Source: an uncultured Collinsella sp. (GTDB taxonomy: Bacteria > Actinomycetota > Coriobacteriia > Coriobacteriales > Coriobacteriaceae). From it: 25,426 bases of DNA. Location: assembly GCA_900544065.1 (NCBI GenBank), contig UQTR01000023.1, forward strand, positions 1 through 25,426, written 5' to 3'. Both the position numbers and the translations under genes were made by a program. The notes below the pieces were generated by a model that ran no database searches, was not told where the DNA came from, and saw only the letters and a list, made by a program, of their open reading frames with translations. Position 1 is the stretch's first letter. Every line of letters begins with the position of its first letter. Below, piece by piece: positions 1 to 7,653 of this stretch.

Positions 1-41
1 GAGCCTTATCGTCGGCAGCGTCAGATGTGTATAAGAGACAG
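1..41 (+). other. Illumina Nextera Read 1 adapter (artefact)
   Basis: Bases 9-41 match the 33-nt Nextera/Tn5 Read 1 adapter, which starts TCGTCGGCAGCGTC and ends with the 19-bp mosaic end AGATGTGTATAAGAGACAG. The preceding eight bases, GAGCCTTA, match my recollection of a Nextera i5 index (S521). This is untrimmed library sequence, not genome. The biological sequence begins at about base 42. Confidence 0.97.
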
Positions 42-88
42 GTTTGGGACATAAACGAACCTTTCGATGTCAAATGGTAAACATCCTG

Positions 89-104
89 CTAAAAACGTTT
101 TACC
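89..104. promoter_or_regulatory. candidate LacI/MalR-type operator 1 (glgB)
   Basis: The sequence CTAAAAACGTTTTACC is a near-palindrome around a central CG (positions 96-97). It matches an idealised GGTAAAACGTTTTACC at 13 of 16 positions. A further half-site, TGGTAAAC, lies just upstream at 75-82. A/T-rich arms around a central CG are typical of LacI-family operators, but which regulator binds is inference; none is encoded in the window. Confidence 0.45.
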
Positions 105-137
105 AAACGTCAAACTAACAATCTAAAAACCCTAATT

Positions 138-161
138 GGTAAAACTGTCAAGAGTTTTACC
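138..161. promoter_or_regulatory. candidate operator 2 (glgB), inverted half-sites
   Basis: This is a perfect inverted repeat: GGTAAAAC (138-145) and GTTTTACC (154-161), separated by 8 bp. The half-sites are the same as in the site at 89-104 and in the sites upstream of the amylase fusion gene. It is probably part of the glg promoter control region. Confidence 0.5.
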
Positions 162-272
162 ATCGCAAATCTGTCAGTGGTCTAAACATGGCGCTCACCG
201 ATTAAAAGCCGCCGCAAAACCACTTTCCTCCATAAAAGTAATGTACAGGTGTTATGGTAGTTTCTGACGAAA

Positions 273-298
273 GTTCCACCGAGCACGCGAGGTGGAAC
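273..298 (+). promoter_or_regulatory. hairpin in glgB leader
   Basis: GTTCCACC (273-280) and GGTGGAAC (291-298) form a perfect 8-bp stem with a 10-nt loop, about 85 nt before the glgB start. No poly-T follows, so it is not an obvious terminator. It could be an mRNA-stability or leader structure, or a protein-binding palindrome. Confidence 0.35.
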
Positions 299-383
299 GA
301 ATCAAAGAACTATCGCCGTCCCTTCGATTCGTGCAGCCCTGGACCTTTCGCATTTAGTCACCAAGGCAACACGCTGCCGCGTC

Positions 384-2657
384 ATGATGGGATCAAACGT
401 GAGCGATACAAAGCTAAAGCCAGTAACCAAAAAGCCCGCAACCCGCAAGCCTGCTCCGCACGCACCGGAGCTCTCCAAGGACGATGTCTATCTGTTTGGC
501 ATCGGTATGTGGGAGCGCAGCTGGGAAAAGATGGGCGCGCACCCCGACACGCAGAATCGTACGCGCGGCTGGCGTTTTTGCGTTTGGGCGCCCGATGTAA
601 AGAGCGTCCACGTCATTGGCGAATTTAACGACTGGGATGAGGAAGCCAACCCGCTGGTGCCCGTGCATACGAGCGCTATCTGGGAAGGCTTTATTCCTGG
701 CGCGGAGCAGGGCCAGCTCTATAAGTACCTGATCGAGACCAACGAGGGCGAAAAGCTCTACAAGGCCGATCCGTACGCCTTTAAGGCCGAGTGCCCTCCG
801 GGTACGGCGAGCGTGCTGTGGAGCCTGGACGGCTACAAGTGGAACGACGCGGCGTGGCTCAAGCGCCGCGCCGGCCATAACCACATGTCGCAGCCGCTTA
901 ACATCTACGAGGTACACATTGGCTCGTGGAAGCGCCACGGCGACGCGCCGCAGGGCGAGCCGGACGAATACGGCAACTACCCCGGCCCCATGGATCCCTT
1001 CCCCGCGCAGCGCGGCGAGTTCTACACCTACGACGACCTGTCGGTGGAGCTCGTGGACTACGTGCGCGACATGGGCTATACGCATATTGAGGTCATGCCG
1101 CTTATGGAGCATCCCTTCGATGGCTCCTGGGGCTACCAAACGACCGGCTACTACGCCGCCACGTCGCGCTACGGCGACCCGCAGCAGCTCATGCACTTTA
1201 TCGATGCGTGCCACGAGGCGGGCATCGGTGTGATCATGGACTGGGTGCCCGGCGGTTTTTGCGCCGACTCCCACGGTCTCGCCACCTTTAACGGCCACAT
1301 GCTGTTTGAGCACGAGATTCACCCCAACTGGGGCACGCACAAGTTTGACTTCGCCCGCGGCGAAGTCCGCTCCTTCCTGGTCTCCAACGTGCTGTACTGG
1401 CTCGAGAACTTCCACGTGGACGGTATTCGCATGGACGGCGTGTCCAGTATGCTGTACCTCAACTTTGGCATCGATGATCCGGGCCAAAAGAAGTTCAACA
1501 AGTACGGTACCGAGGAGGACCTGGACGCCAGCGCGTTTATTCGTCAGGTCAACTGCGCCGTTGAGGCACACTACCCCGACGTGATGATGATGGCCGAGGA
1601 GTCCACCGCGTGGCCGCTCGTGACCTATCCGCCGCAGGACGGCGGCCTGGGCTTCCACTACAAGTGGGACATGGGCTGGATGAACGACACCCTGCACTAC
1701 ATGCAGACCGATTTTCCGTGGCGCCCCGGCAACCACGGCCTGCTCACGTTCTCCATCATGTACGCCTTTACCGAGAACTTCATCTGCCCCCTGAGCCACG
1801 ACGAGGTCGTGCACGGTAAGTGCTCGCTCATCGGCCGCATGCCGGGCGACTGGTGGCGCCAGTTTGCCGGCCTGCGCACGCTGGCCTTCTATCAGATGAC
1901 GCACCCCGGTGCCAAGCTCAACTTTATGGGCAACGAGATCGGCCAGTTTATCGAGTGGCGCTACTACGAGTCCATCCAGTGGTTCCTGACCGAGGAGTAC
2001 GAGACCCACAAGCATCATCAGGCGTTTATCAAGGCACTCAACCACCTGTACACCGCCGAGCCCGCCCTGTACGAGCGTGGCTACACCGACGACGGCTTTA
2101 CCTGGATCGACGCGGACAACTCCAAGCAGTCTATCGTGAGCTTTGTGCGCCAGGGCGAGGACGTCGACGACGACCTGGTGATCCTAATCAACTTTGACCC
2201 GGCGAGCTACGAGAGCTTCCGCGTGGGCGTGCCGCGCGAGGGTGACTGGGAGGTCATCTTCGATTCCGACCGTCCCGAGTTCGGTGGCAGCGGCTATGCC
2301 GGCGAGGAGCCCTACACCTGCTCGAGCGAGCCCTATCCCTGGAACGGGCAGATGGACTCCATCGAGATGAAGGTGCCCGGCCTGGCAGGCGTGGTGCTTA
2401 AGCGCCGCGGCCCCAGCAGCTATAAGCCGCCCGTGGTCGAGGCTCCCAAGGCTGCGCCTAAGAAGCGCACGTCCTCGGTGAAGCCCAAGGCTGCTGCGGC
2501 CAAGAAGGCTCCCGCCAAGGCCAAGGCCAAGGCGACCAAAGCTAAGGCTGCTGCGAAGACCGCGACCAAGGCGACCACCGCCAAAAAGCCGGCTGCCAAA
2601 AAGGCCACTACCAAGGCAAAGTCAGCTTCTGTTAAGTCGACCGCTAAGGACGCGTAA
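384..2657 (+). CDS. glgB: 1,4-alpha-glucan branching enzyme GlgB with Lys-rich C-terminal tail
   Basis: Branching enzyme (GH13) cuts alpha-1,4-glucan chains and re-attaches them through alpha-1,6 bonds to make glycogen branches in the cytoplasm. An N-terminal CBM48 domain (about residues 30-140, with WAPDVKSVHVIGEFNDW) precedes the TIM-barrel. The catalytic residues are the nucleophile D351 (DGIRMDG), the acid/base E405 (MMAEES) and D473 (PLSHDEVVHGK), numbered from ATG 384. After the usual C-terminal beta domain, residues 681-757 form a tail with 23 lysines in 77 residues, made of KAKA, TAKKPAAKK and similar units. The normal family ends near the start of this tail. Start choice is uncertain: ATG 384 or 387 lacks a good ribosome-binding site, whereas GTG 399 has GGGA six bases upstream and would remove five residues. 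The N-terminus is also basic (KLKPVTKKPATRKP). It is the first gene of the glg cluster. Confidence 0.95.
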   Translation: MMGSNVSDTKLKPVTKKPATRKPAPHAPELSKDDVYLFGIGMWERSWEKMGAHPDTQNRTRGWRFCVWAPDVKSVHVIGEFNDWDEEANPLVPVHTSAIWEGFIPGAEQGQLYKYLIETNEGEKLYKADPYAFKAECPPGTASVLWSLDGYKWNDAAWLKRRAGHNHMSQPLNIYEVHIGSWKRHGDAPQGEPDEYGNYPGPMDPFPAQRGEFYTYDDLSVELVDYVRDMGYTHIEVMPLMEHPFDGSWGYQTTGYYAATSRYGDPQQLMHFIDACHEAGIGVIMDWVPGGFCADSHGLATFNGHMLFEHEIHPNWGTHKFDFARGEVRSFLVSNVLYWLENFHVDGIRMDGVSSMLYLNFGIDDPGQKKFNKYGTEEDLDASAFIRQVNCAVEAHYPDVMMMAEESTAWPLVTYPPQDGGLGFHYKWDMGWMNDTLHYMQTDFPWRPGNHGLLTFSIMYAFTENFICPLSHDEVVHGKCSLIGRMPGDWWRQFAGLRTLAFYQMTHPGAKLNFMGNEIGQFIEWRYYESIQWFLTEEYETHKHHQAFIKALNHLYTAEPALYERGYTDDGFTWIDADNSKQSIVSFVRQGEDVDDDLVILINFDPASYESFRVGVPREGDWEVIFDSDRPEFGGSGYAGEEPYTCSSEPYPWNGQMDSIEMKVPGLAGVVLKRRGPSSYKPPVVEAPKAAPKKRTSSVKPKAAAAKKAPAKAKAKATKAKAAAKTATKATTAKKPAAKKATTKAKSASVKSTAKDA

Positions 2658-2697
2658 CAAAGCCGTTACCACTGTAATCACCCGCCCCGCTGAGGCG

Positions 2698-2749
2698 TAG
2701 GATACAAGTCATAACCGTTCCGGGAGATATCCCCGGGGGAAAGGAACGT
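2698..2749 (+). promoter_or_regulatory. glgP leader: tentative -10 element and ribosome-binding site
   Basis: The 92-bp gap between glgB and glgP has no strong terminator. TAGGAT at 2698-2703 could be a -10 element, with a weak TAATCA at 2675-2680 seventeen bases upstream. A short stem (CCGGG at 2720-2724 with CCCGG at 2732-2736) lies just before the strong Shine-Dalgarno AAAGGA, four bases from ATG 2750. Readthrough from glgB is at least as likely as a separate promoter. Confidence 0.3.
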
Positions 2750-5176
2750 ATGAATAAGATCTTCGACAACAAGCAGGAGTTTACCGAGCTCTATCGCGAT
2801 GCCGTCATGAGCATCAGCGGCAAGAGCGTCGAGGCCGCGAGCGACCTCGACCGCTTTAACGCCTTGGCCAAGCTCGTGGCCGAGAAGGCCCGCACCGTTG
2901 CCACCACCAGCGACGCCCGAGTCACCGCCGAGGGCAAGAAGCGCGTGTACTACTTCTCGATCGAGTTTTTGATCGGCCGCCTGCTCGACAACTACCTGCT
3001 CAACTTTGGCGTACGCGACATGGTCGCCGAGGCGCTCGACGACATGGGCTTCGACCTGTCCGTCATCGAGAACCAGGAGCCCGATCCGGCTCTGGGCAAC
3101 GGTGGCCTGGGCCGTCTGGCCGCATGCTTCCTGGATTCCATGGCAGCCGAGGGCATCGCCGGCTACGGCAACGGCATGCGCTACCGCTACGGTCTTTTTA
3201 AGCAGGAGATCGTTAACGGCAGTCAGGTCGAGGCCACCGACGAGTGGCTCACCCACGGCTATCCCTGGGAGGTCCGTCGTCAGGACAAGGCCGTGACCAT
3301 CAAGTTCGGTGGCCGCGTTGAGGGCTTTGAGGAGGACGGCCGCACGTTCTACCGCACGGTGGACACACAAGACATCCTTGCCGTTCCCTATGACATCCCC
3401 GTCGTGGGCTATGCCGGCGAGACCGTCAACAAGCTGCGCGTCTGGGCTGCCGAGCCGGTCGAGGAGCACTTTGACCTTGAGGCCTTCAACCGCGGCGACT
3501 ACGCCCTGGCCGACGCCGAGCGCGCCGAGGCCGAGGCCATCAGCGCCATCCTCTACCCCAACGACGCCGGTGAGCACGGCCGTCTGCTGCGCCTGAAGCA
3601 GGAGTACCTGTTTGTCTCGGCCGGCATCTACAGCCTGCTCGACACCTTTGAGAAGGAGCACGGCGAGAACTGGGAGCTGCTGCCGCAGTTTGTGGCCATC
3701 CACACCAACGACACGCACCCCGCCATGTGCGGCCCCGAGCTCATGCGCATCCTGATCGACGAGAAGAAGCTCGAGTGGGACGACGCCTGGAACATCGTGA
3801 CGCAGGTCGTGAGCTACACCAACCACACCATCCTGCCCGAGGCTCTGGAGAAGTGGCCCATCGGCACGTTCTCCAAGCTCCTCCCCCGCGTGTACCAGAT
3901 CATCGACGAGATCAGCCGTCGTTGGCACGAGTCGTTCGATACCACGCAGGAGGGCTGGCAGGAGCGTCTGCGCCAGACCGCCATCCTGTGGGACGGCGAG
4001 ATCCGTATGGCCAACCTGTCCGTGATCTGCAGCCACAGCGTCAACGGCGTGGCCAAGATCCACTCCGACATCATCAAGAACATCGTGCTTAAGGACTTCT
4101 ATGCCCTGACGCCTGAGAAGTTCAACAACAAGACCAACGGCATCTCGCACCGTCGCTTCTTTGCCGAGGCCAACCCCACCTACGCCAAGCTCGTGACCGA
4201 GGCCATTGGCGACGGCTGGCTCAAGGACGCCTTTGAGCTGGAGAGACTCAAGGAGTTTAAGGACGACACCGAGTTCCTGAAGGCCGTGGGTGCTTCCAAG
4301 CGCGCCAACAAGGAGCGTCTGGCCGCCTACGTCAAGGCCGAGACCGGTCTGGTCATCGACCCCAACACCGTCTTCGATGTTCAGGTAAAGCGCTTCCACG
4401 CCTACAAGCGCCAGCTCATGAACATCATGAAGGTGATGGACATCTACAACCGTCGCATCGCCGATCCCAACTTCCACGTGACGCCGACGACCTTCATCTT
4501 TAGCGGCAAGGCTGCCTCGAGCTACACCTTCGCCAAGGAGACCATCCGTCTGATCAACTCCGTCGCCGAGGTCGTCAACAACGACCCGCGTGTGAACGAG
4601 GTCATGAAGGTCTGCTTTATCCCCAACTTCCGCGTGAGCAACGCCCAGCTCATCTACCCTGCCGCCGAGATCTCTGAGCAGATTTCCACCGCCGGTAAGG
4701 AGGCCTCGGGCACGTCCAACATGAAGCTCATGATGAACGGCGCCATTACGCTGGGCACCCTCGACGGCGCCAACATCGAGATCGCCGACCTGGCCGGCCG
4801 CGAGAACGAGGCCATCTTTGGCCTGACCGCTCCCGAGGTCGAGCAGCTCTGGGCATCCAACAGTTACTTTGCGTGGGATACCCTCAACGGCGACCGCGAG
4901 CGTCTGGGCCGCGTGATGGACGAGCTCAAGGACAACACCTTTGCGGGTCTTTCGGGCAACTTCGAGAGCATCTACAACGAGCTTATGAACAACAACGACC
5001 CCGACCTGGTCATGGCCGATTTCCGCAGCTATGTGGACGCCTGGGAGGCGCTTACGGGCAGCTACGACGACCAGGAGACCTGGAACCGCGAGGCCCTGCT
5101 CAACACCGCCTCGAGTGGCTGGTTCTCGTCCGACCGCACCATTCGCGAGTACCGCGACGAGATCTGGCACGCATAA
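2750..5176 (+). CDS. glgP: glycogen/maltodextrin phosphorylase (GT35)
   Basis: This enzyme removes terminal glucose from glycogen or maltodextrin with phosphate, giving glucose-1-phosphate. Its 808 residues match the full length of the bacterial family. The GT35 core is evident from the start (RVYYFSIEFLIGRLLDNYL, DPALGNGGLGRLAACFLDS). The pyridoxal-phosphate site is EASGTSNMKLMMNGA, with the Schiff-base lysine at K659. The ATG follows a good AAAGGA. It lies between the synthesis genes glgB and glgC, so synthesis and breakdown are encoded together, and its product glucose-1-phosphate is also the substrate of GlgC/GlgD. Whether glycogen or soluble maltodextrin is preferred cannot be read from the sequence; glgP fits the context better than malP. 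Confidence 0.95.
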   Translation: MNKIFDNKQEFTELYRDAVMSISGKSVEAASDLDRFNALAKLVAEKARTVATTSDARVTAEGKKRVYYFSIEFLIGRLLDNYLLNFGVRDMVAEALDDMGFDLSVIENQEPDPALGNGGLGRLAACFLDSMAAEGIAGYGNGMRYRYGLFKQEIVNGSQVEATDEWLTHGYPWEVRRQDKAVTIKFGGRVEGFEEDGRTFYRTVDTQDILAVPYDIPVVGYAGETVNKLRVWAAEPVEEHFDLEAFNRGDYALADAERAEAEAISAILYPNDAGEHGRLLRLKQEYLFVSAGIYSLLDTFEKEHGENWELLPQFVAIHTNDTHPAMCGPELMRILIDEKKLEWDDAWNIVTQVVSYTNHTILPEALEKWPIGTFSKLLPRVYQIIDEISRRWHESFDTTQEGWQERLRQTAILWDGEIRMANLSVICSHSVNGVAKIHSDIIKNIVLKDFYALTPEKFNNKTNGISHRRFFAEANPTYAKLVTEAIGDGWLKDAFELERLKEFKDDTEFLKAVGASKRANKERLAAYVKAETGLVIDPNTVFDVQVKRFHAYKRQLMNIMKVMDIYNRRIADPNFHVTPTTFIFSGKAASSYTFAKETIRLINSVAEVVNNDPRVNEVMKVCFIPNFRVSNAQLIYPAAEISEQISTAGKEASGTSNMKLMMNGAITLGTLDGANIEIADLAGRENEAIFGLTAPEVEQLWASNSYFAWDTLNGDRERLGRVMDELKDNTFAGLSGNFESIYNELMNNNDPDLVMADFRSYVDAWEALTGSYDDQETWNREALLNTASSGWFSSDRTIREYRDEIWHA

Positions 5177-5211
5177 AGCGCGCGAGCTCCCTTTGCCAGC
5201 ACGGCATTACT

Positions 5212-5242
5212 CGACGGGCGCGACCGAGCGCCGCGCCCGTCG
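5212..5242 (+). terminator. intercistronic GC hairpin between glgP and glgC
   Basis: CGACGGGCGCG (5212-5222) and CGCGCCCGTCG (5232-5242) form a perfect 11-bp stem with a 9-nt loop. The bases after it (CTAATGGG) contain no U-tract, so this may be a partial attenuator or an mRNA-stabilising or processing hairpin between co-transcribed genes rather than a full intrinsic terminator. Confidence 0.4.
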
Positions 5243-5282
5243 CTAATGGGTTTAGGAACATCGATGACAGAAGGAGAAATCG

Positions 5283-6431
5283 ATGAGTAAGAAAGAATGC
5301 ATCGCGATGCTCCTCGCAGGAGGACAGGGCAGCCGATTGGGGGCACTCACCCAAAAGATCGCTAAGCCGGCGGTTAGCTTTGGTGGCAAGTTCCGCATTA
5401 TCGACTTTTCGCTCTCCAACTGCTCCAACTCGGGCATCGACACGGTGGGCGTTCTGACGCAATATCGTCCCTACCTGCTGCATGCCTATGTGGGCTCCGG
5501 CGAGGCTTGGGATTTGGACAGCCGTGACGGCGGCGTGTCTATCCTGCCGCCGTACGAGACGCAGACCGGCGGCGCCTGGTATGCGGGTACGGCCGACGCC
5601 ATTACGCAGAACCTTGACTACATCAAGGCCAATGACCCCAAGTACGTCCTGATTCTTTCCGGCGACCACCTGTATCGCATGGACTACCGCAAGATGCTCA
5701 AGACGCACATTGAGAACAATGCCGATCTTACGGTGAGCGTTATGCCCGTGCCGTGGGAGGAGGCCAGCCGCTTTGGCATCCTGACCACCGACCCCGAGGA
5801 CGGCCGCATCACCAAGTTTACCGAGAAGCCCGAGAAGCCCGATTCGAACCTCGCATCCATGGGCATCTACATCTTCTCGGCCGACGTGCTGATCGAGGCG
5901 CTCGAGGAGGACGCCCTGGACCAGCGCTCGAGCCACGACTTTGGCAAGGACATCATCCCCAAGCTGCTCGGCGAGAACAAGCGCCTGTACAGCTACGAGT
6001 TCCACGGCTTTTGGAAGGACGTCGGCACCATCGCCAGCTTCCACGAGACCTCGATGGACCTGCTGGGCAACAACCCCGAGTTCGATCTGTTTGATAAGAA
6101 CTTCCCCATCATGTCCAACATCACCACGCGTCCGCCGCACTACATTGGCCCGGACGGCCGCCTGGACGACTGCCTGGTCTCCAACGGCTGCAAGATCTAC
6201 GGTACCGCTCGCCACTCGATCCTTTCGACCGATGTCATCATCGAGGAGCGCGCCGTGGTCGAGGACTCCGTGCTGCTGCCGGGTGCGCACGTTAAGAGCG
6301 GCGCGCACATCTGCCGCGCTATTTTGGGCGAGAACTCCACGGTCGAAGAGGGCGTGAAGCTCGGCTCTGTCGATACCACCAAGGATACGGCCGTCGTTGG
6401 AAATGACGTCGTTATCGGGAAGGGGGAATGA
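5283..6431 (+). CDS. glgC: glucose-1-phosphate adenylyltransferase, catalytic subunit GlgC
   Basis: GlgC makes ADP-glucose and pyrophosphate from ATP and glucose-1-phosphate, the committed step of bacterial glycogen synthesis. The 382-residue protein has the nucleotidyltransferase signature near the N-terminus (AMLLAGGQGSRLGALT, then KPAVSFGGKFRIIDF), the metal/sugar region (LILSGDHLYRMDY) and FTEKPEKP, followed by a C-terminal left-handed beta-helix of hexapeptide repeats (from about residue 290, RHSILSTDVIIEERAVVEDSVLL). The ATG is preceded by GAAGGAGA at five-base spacing. The stop lies only 4 bp before glgD, so the two subunits are translated from one message, probably in equal amounts. 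Confidence 0.96.
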   Translation: MSKKECIAMLLAGGQGSRLGALTQKIAKPAVSFGGKFRIIDFSLSNCSNSGIDTVGVLTQYRPYLLHAYVGSGEAWDLDSRDGGVSILPPYETQTGGAWYAGTADAITQNLDYIKANDPKYVLILSGDHLYRMDYRKMLKTHIENNADLTVSVMPVPWEEASRFGILTTDPEDGRITKFTEKPEKPDSNLASMGIYIFSADVLIEALEEDALDQRSSHDFGKDIIPKLLGENKRLYSYEFHGFWKDVGTIASFHETSMDLLGNNPEFDLFDKNFPIMSNITTRPPHYIGPDGRLDDCLVSNGCKIYGTARHSILSTDVIIEERAVVEDSVLLPGAHVKSGAHICRAILGENSTVEEGVKLGSVDTTKDTAVVGNDVVIGKGE

Positions 6432-6435
6432 TCCG

Positions 6436-7563
6436 ATGATCAATCGCAAGGCCATCGGTTATATCACCGCTAACTACTCTTCGTCCTACGGCAGCGTGCT
6501 GCTTAAGGACCGCCCCATCGCGTCCGTCCCGTTTTTGGGCCGCTACCGCCTAATCGACTTTCCGCTGTCCAACATGATGAATGCCGGCATTAAGACCGTC
6601 GGCGTCGTCATGCCGGGTAACTACCGCTCGCTGATCGACCACGTGGGCTCGGGCAAGGACTGGGGTCTGGACCGCAAGAAGGGCGGCCTGTTCATGGTCC
6701 CCGGCAACGCGTATGGCACCACCAAGGGCGGCATGCGCTTCCTGCTGCGCGACATCATCTCCAACAAGACGCTGTTCCAGCGCTCGGACAAGCCCTACGT
6801 TGTGATGATGGGCACCAACATCATCTTTAACATGGACCTCAACACCATCATCGACGCGCACGAGAACTCCGGCGCCCAGATGACCGTGGTGTACTGCAAG
6901 GCCACGCGCAACGTCGATGACGAGACCAAGCTCGAGATTAACGAGAACGGCCGCCTGACGGGCGTGAGCGCCGGCGTCGTGTACGGCGACAATGCCTCTA
7001 TGGACTGCTGCATCGTCAACCGCGAGACGCTGCTCGAGATTATCGATCACTACCAGGCCGCCGACTATCTGGACCTGCTCGAGGCACTCCAGGGCGACTT
7101 TGGCAACATCGACGTGTGCAGCTACGAGTACAAGGGCGAGGTCGTGGGCGTGTTTAGCGAGAAGTCGCTGTACCGCCGCAGCATGGACCTGCTCGACCAG
7201 ACCGTGGCCGACCAGCTCTTCGACCCCGAGCGACCCATCCTGACCAAGGCCCACGACGTGCCGCCTTCGCGCTATGCGACCGGCAGCCACGCCTGCAACT
7301 CGATCATCTCGGCCGGCTGCATCATCAAGGGCACCGTGCGCAACTCGATCCTGTCGCGCGGTGTTGTGGTTGAGGAAGGCGCCTCGGTGACTAACTCGAT
7401 CATCAACCAGAGCTGCATCATCAAGAGCGGCGCCCGCGTCGAGAACGCCATCCTGGACAAGAACAACGTGGTTCCCACCAACACCGAGCTTCGCGGCACG
7501 CCCGAGAACATCCTGGTGCTGGGCAAGGCTCCGTTAACTTCCGATACCACCATCGTTCGTTAA
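6436..7563 (+). CDS. glgD: glucose-1-phosphate adenylyltransferase, GlgD subunit
   Basis: This is a GlgC paralogue of 375 residues. The fold is kept (PIASVPFLGRYRLIDFPLSN and C-terminal hexapeptide repeats such as RNSILSRGVVVEEGASVTNSII), but the N-terminal GGxGxRL loop that binds ATP is replaced by YITANYSSSYGSVLLKDR. This is the pattern of the GlgD subunit, which in Firmicutes has little activity alone and raises the activity of GlgC in a mixed tetramer. The start is ATG 6436, with GAAGGGGG upstream overlapping the end of glgC. An in-frame ATG at 6397 lies inside glgC and would add 13 residues absent from the family. Confidence 0.93.
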   Translation: MINRKAIGYITANYSSSYGSVLLKDRPIASVPFLGRYRLIDFPLSNMMNAGIKTVGVVMPGNYRSLIDHVGSGKDWGLDRKKGGLFMVPGNAYGTTKGGMRFLLRDIISNKTLFQRSDKPYVVMMGTNIIFNMDLNTIIDAHENSGAQMTVVYCKATRNVDDETKLEINENGRLTGVSAGVVYGDNASMDCCIVNRETLLEIIDHYQAADYLDLLEALQGDFGNIDVCSYEYKGEVVGVFSEKSLYRRSMDLLDQTVADQLFDPERPILTKAHDVPPSRYATGSHACNSIISAGCIIKGTVRNSILSRGVVVEEGASVTNSIINQSCIIKSGARVENAILDKNNVVPTNTELRGTPENILVLGKAPLTSDTTIVR

Positions 7564-7595
7564 CATTGGCGTCGCATAATCGCACGTAAACTGTA

Positions 7596-7629
7596 GAATA
7601 GCCGCCCGGTTAGCGCCTGGCGGCTATTC
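7596..7629 (+). terminator. hairpin between glgD and glgA
   Basis: GAATAGCCGCC (7596-7606) and GGCGGCTATTC (7619-7629) form a perfect 11-bp stem with a 12-nt loop, 24 nt before the glgA start. The sequence after it (TCGAATAAC) has no U-tract. It could be an attenuator that lowers glgA expression, or a processing or stability element; a full terminator is less likely because glgA belongs with the cluster. Confidence 0.4.
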
Positions 7630-7653
7630 TCGAATAACAACATGGGAGACAAT

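Larger units (their letters stand above)
42..383. other. glgB upstream region
   Basis: This is a 342-bp AT-richer stretch before glgB. It holds four TGGTAAAAC-type half-sites between 75 and 162 and a perfect 8-bp hairpin at 273-298. I could not choose a convincing sigma-70 promoter by eye. An open frame starting at ATG 254 is not supported: it has no ribosome-binding site and runs into glgB in another frame. The true upstream neighbour is cut off by the contig end. Confidence 0.6.

Noticed and set aside
254..628. 124-codon + strand frame before glgB
   Set aside because: No ribosome-binding site, no motif, and most of it overlaps glgB in a different frame.
414..2045. 543-codon - strand open frame opposite glgB
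   Set aside because: Same cause: codon bias of glgB suppresses stops on the opposite strand. Composition is Val/His/Leu-rich with no family features.
2678..5170. 830-codon open frame on the - strand covering all of glgP
   Set aside because: It is the mirror of a high-GC coding frame: low-complexity Val/Gly/Leu/Asp/His composition, no ribosome-binding site, no recognisable motif.
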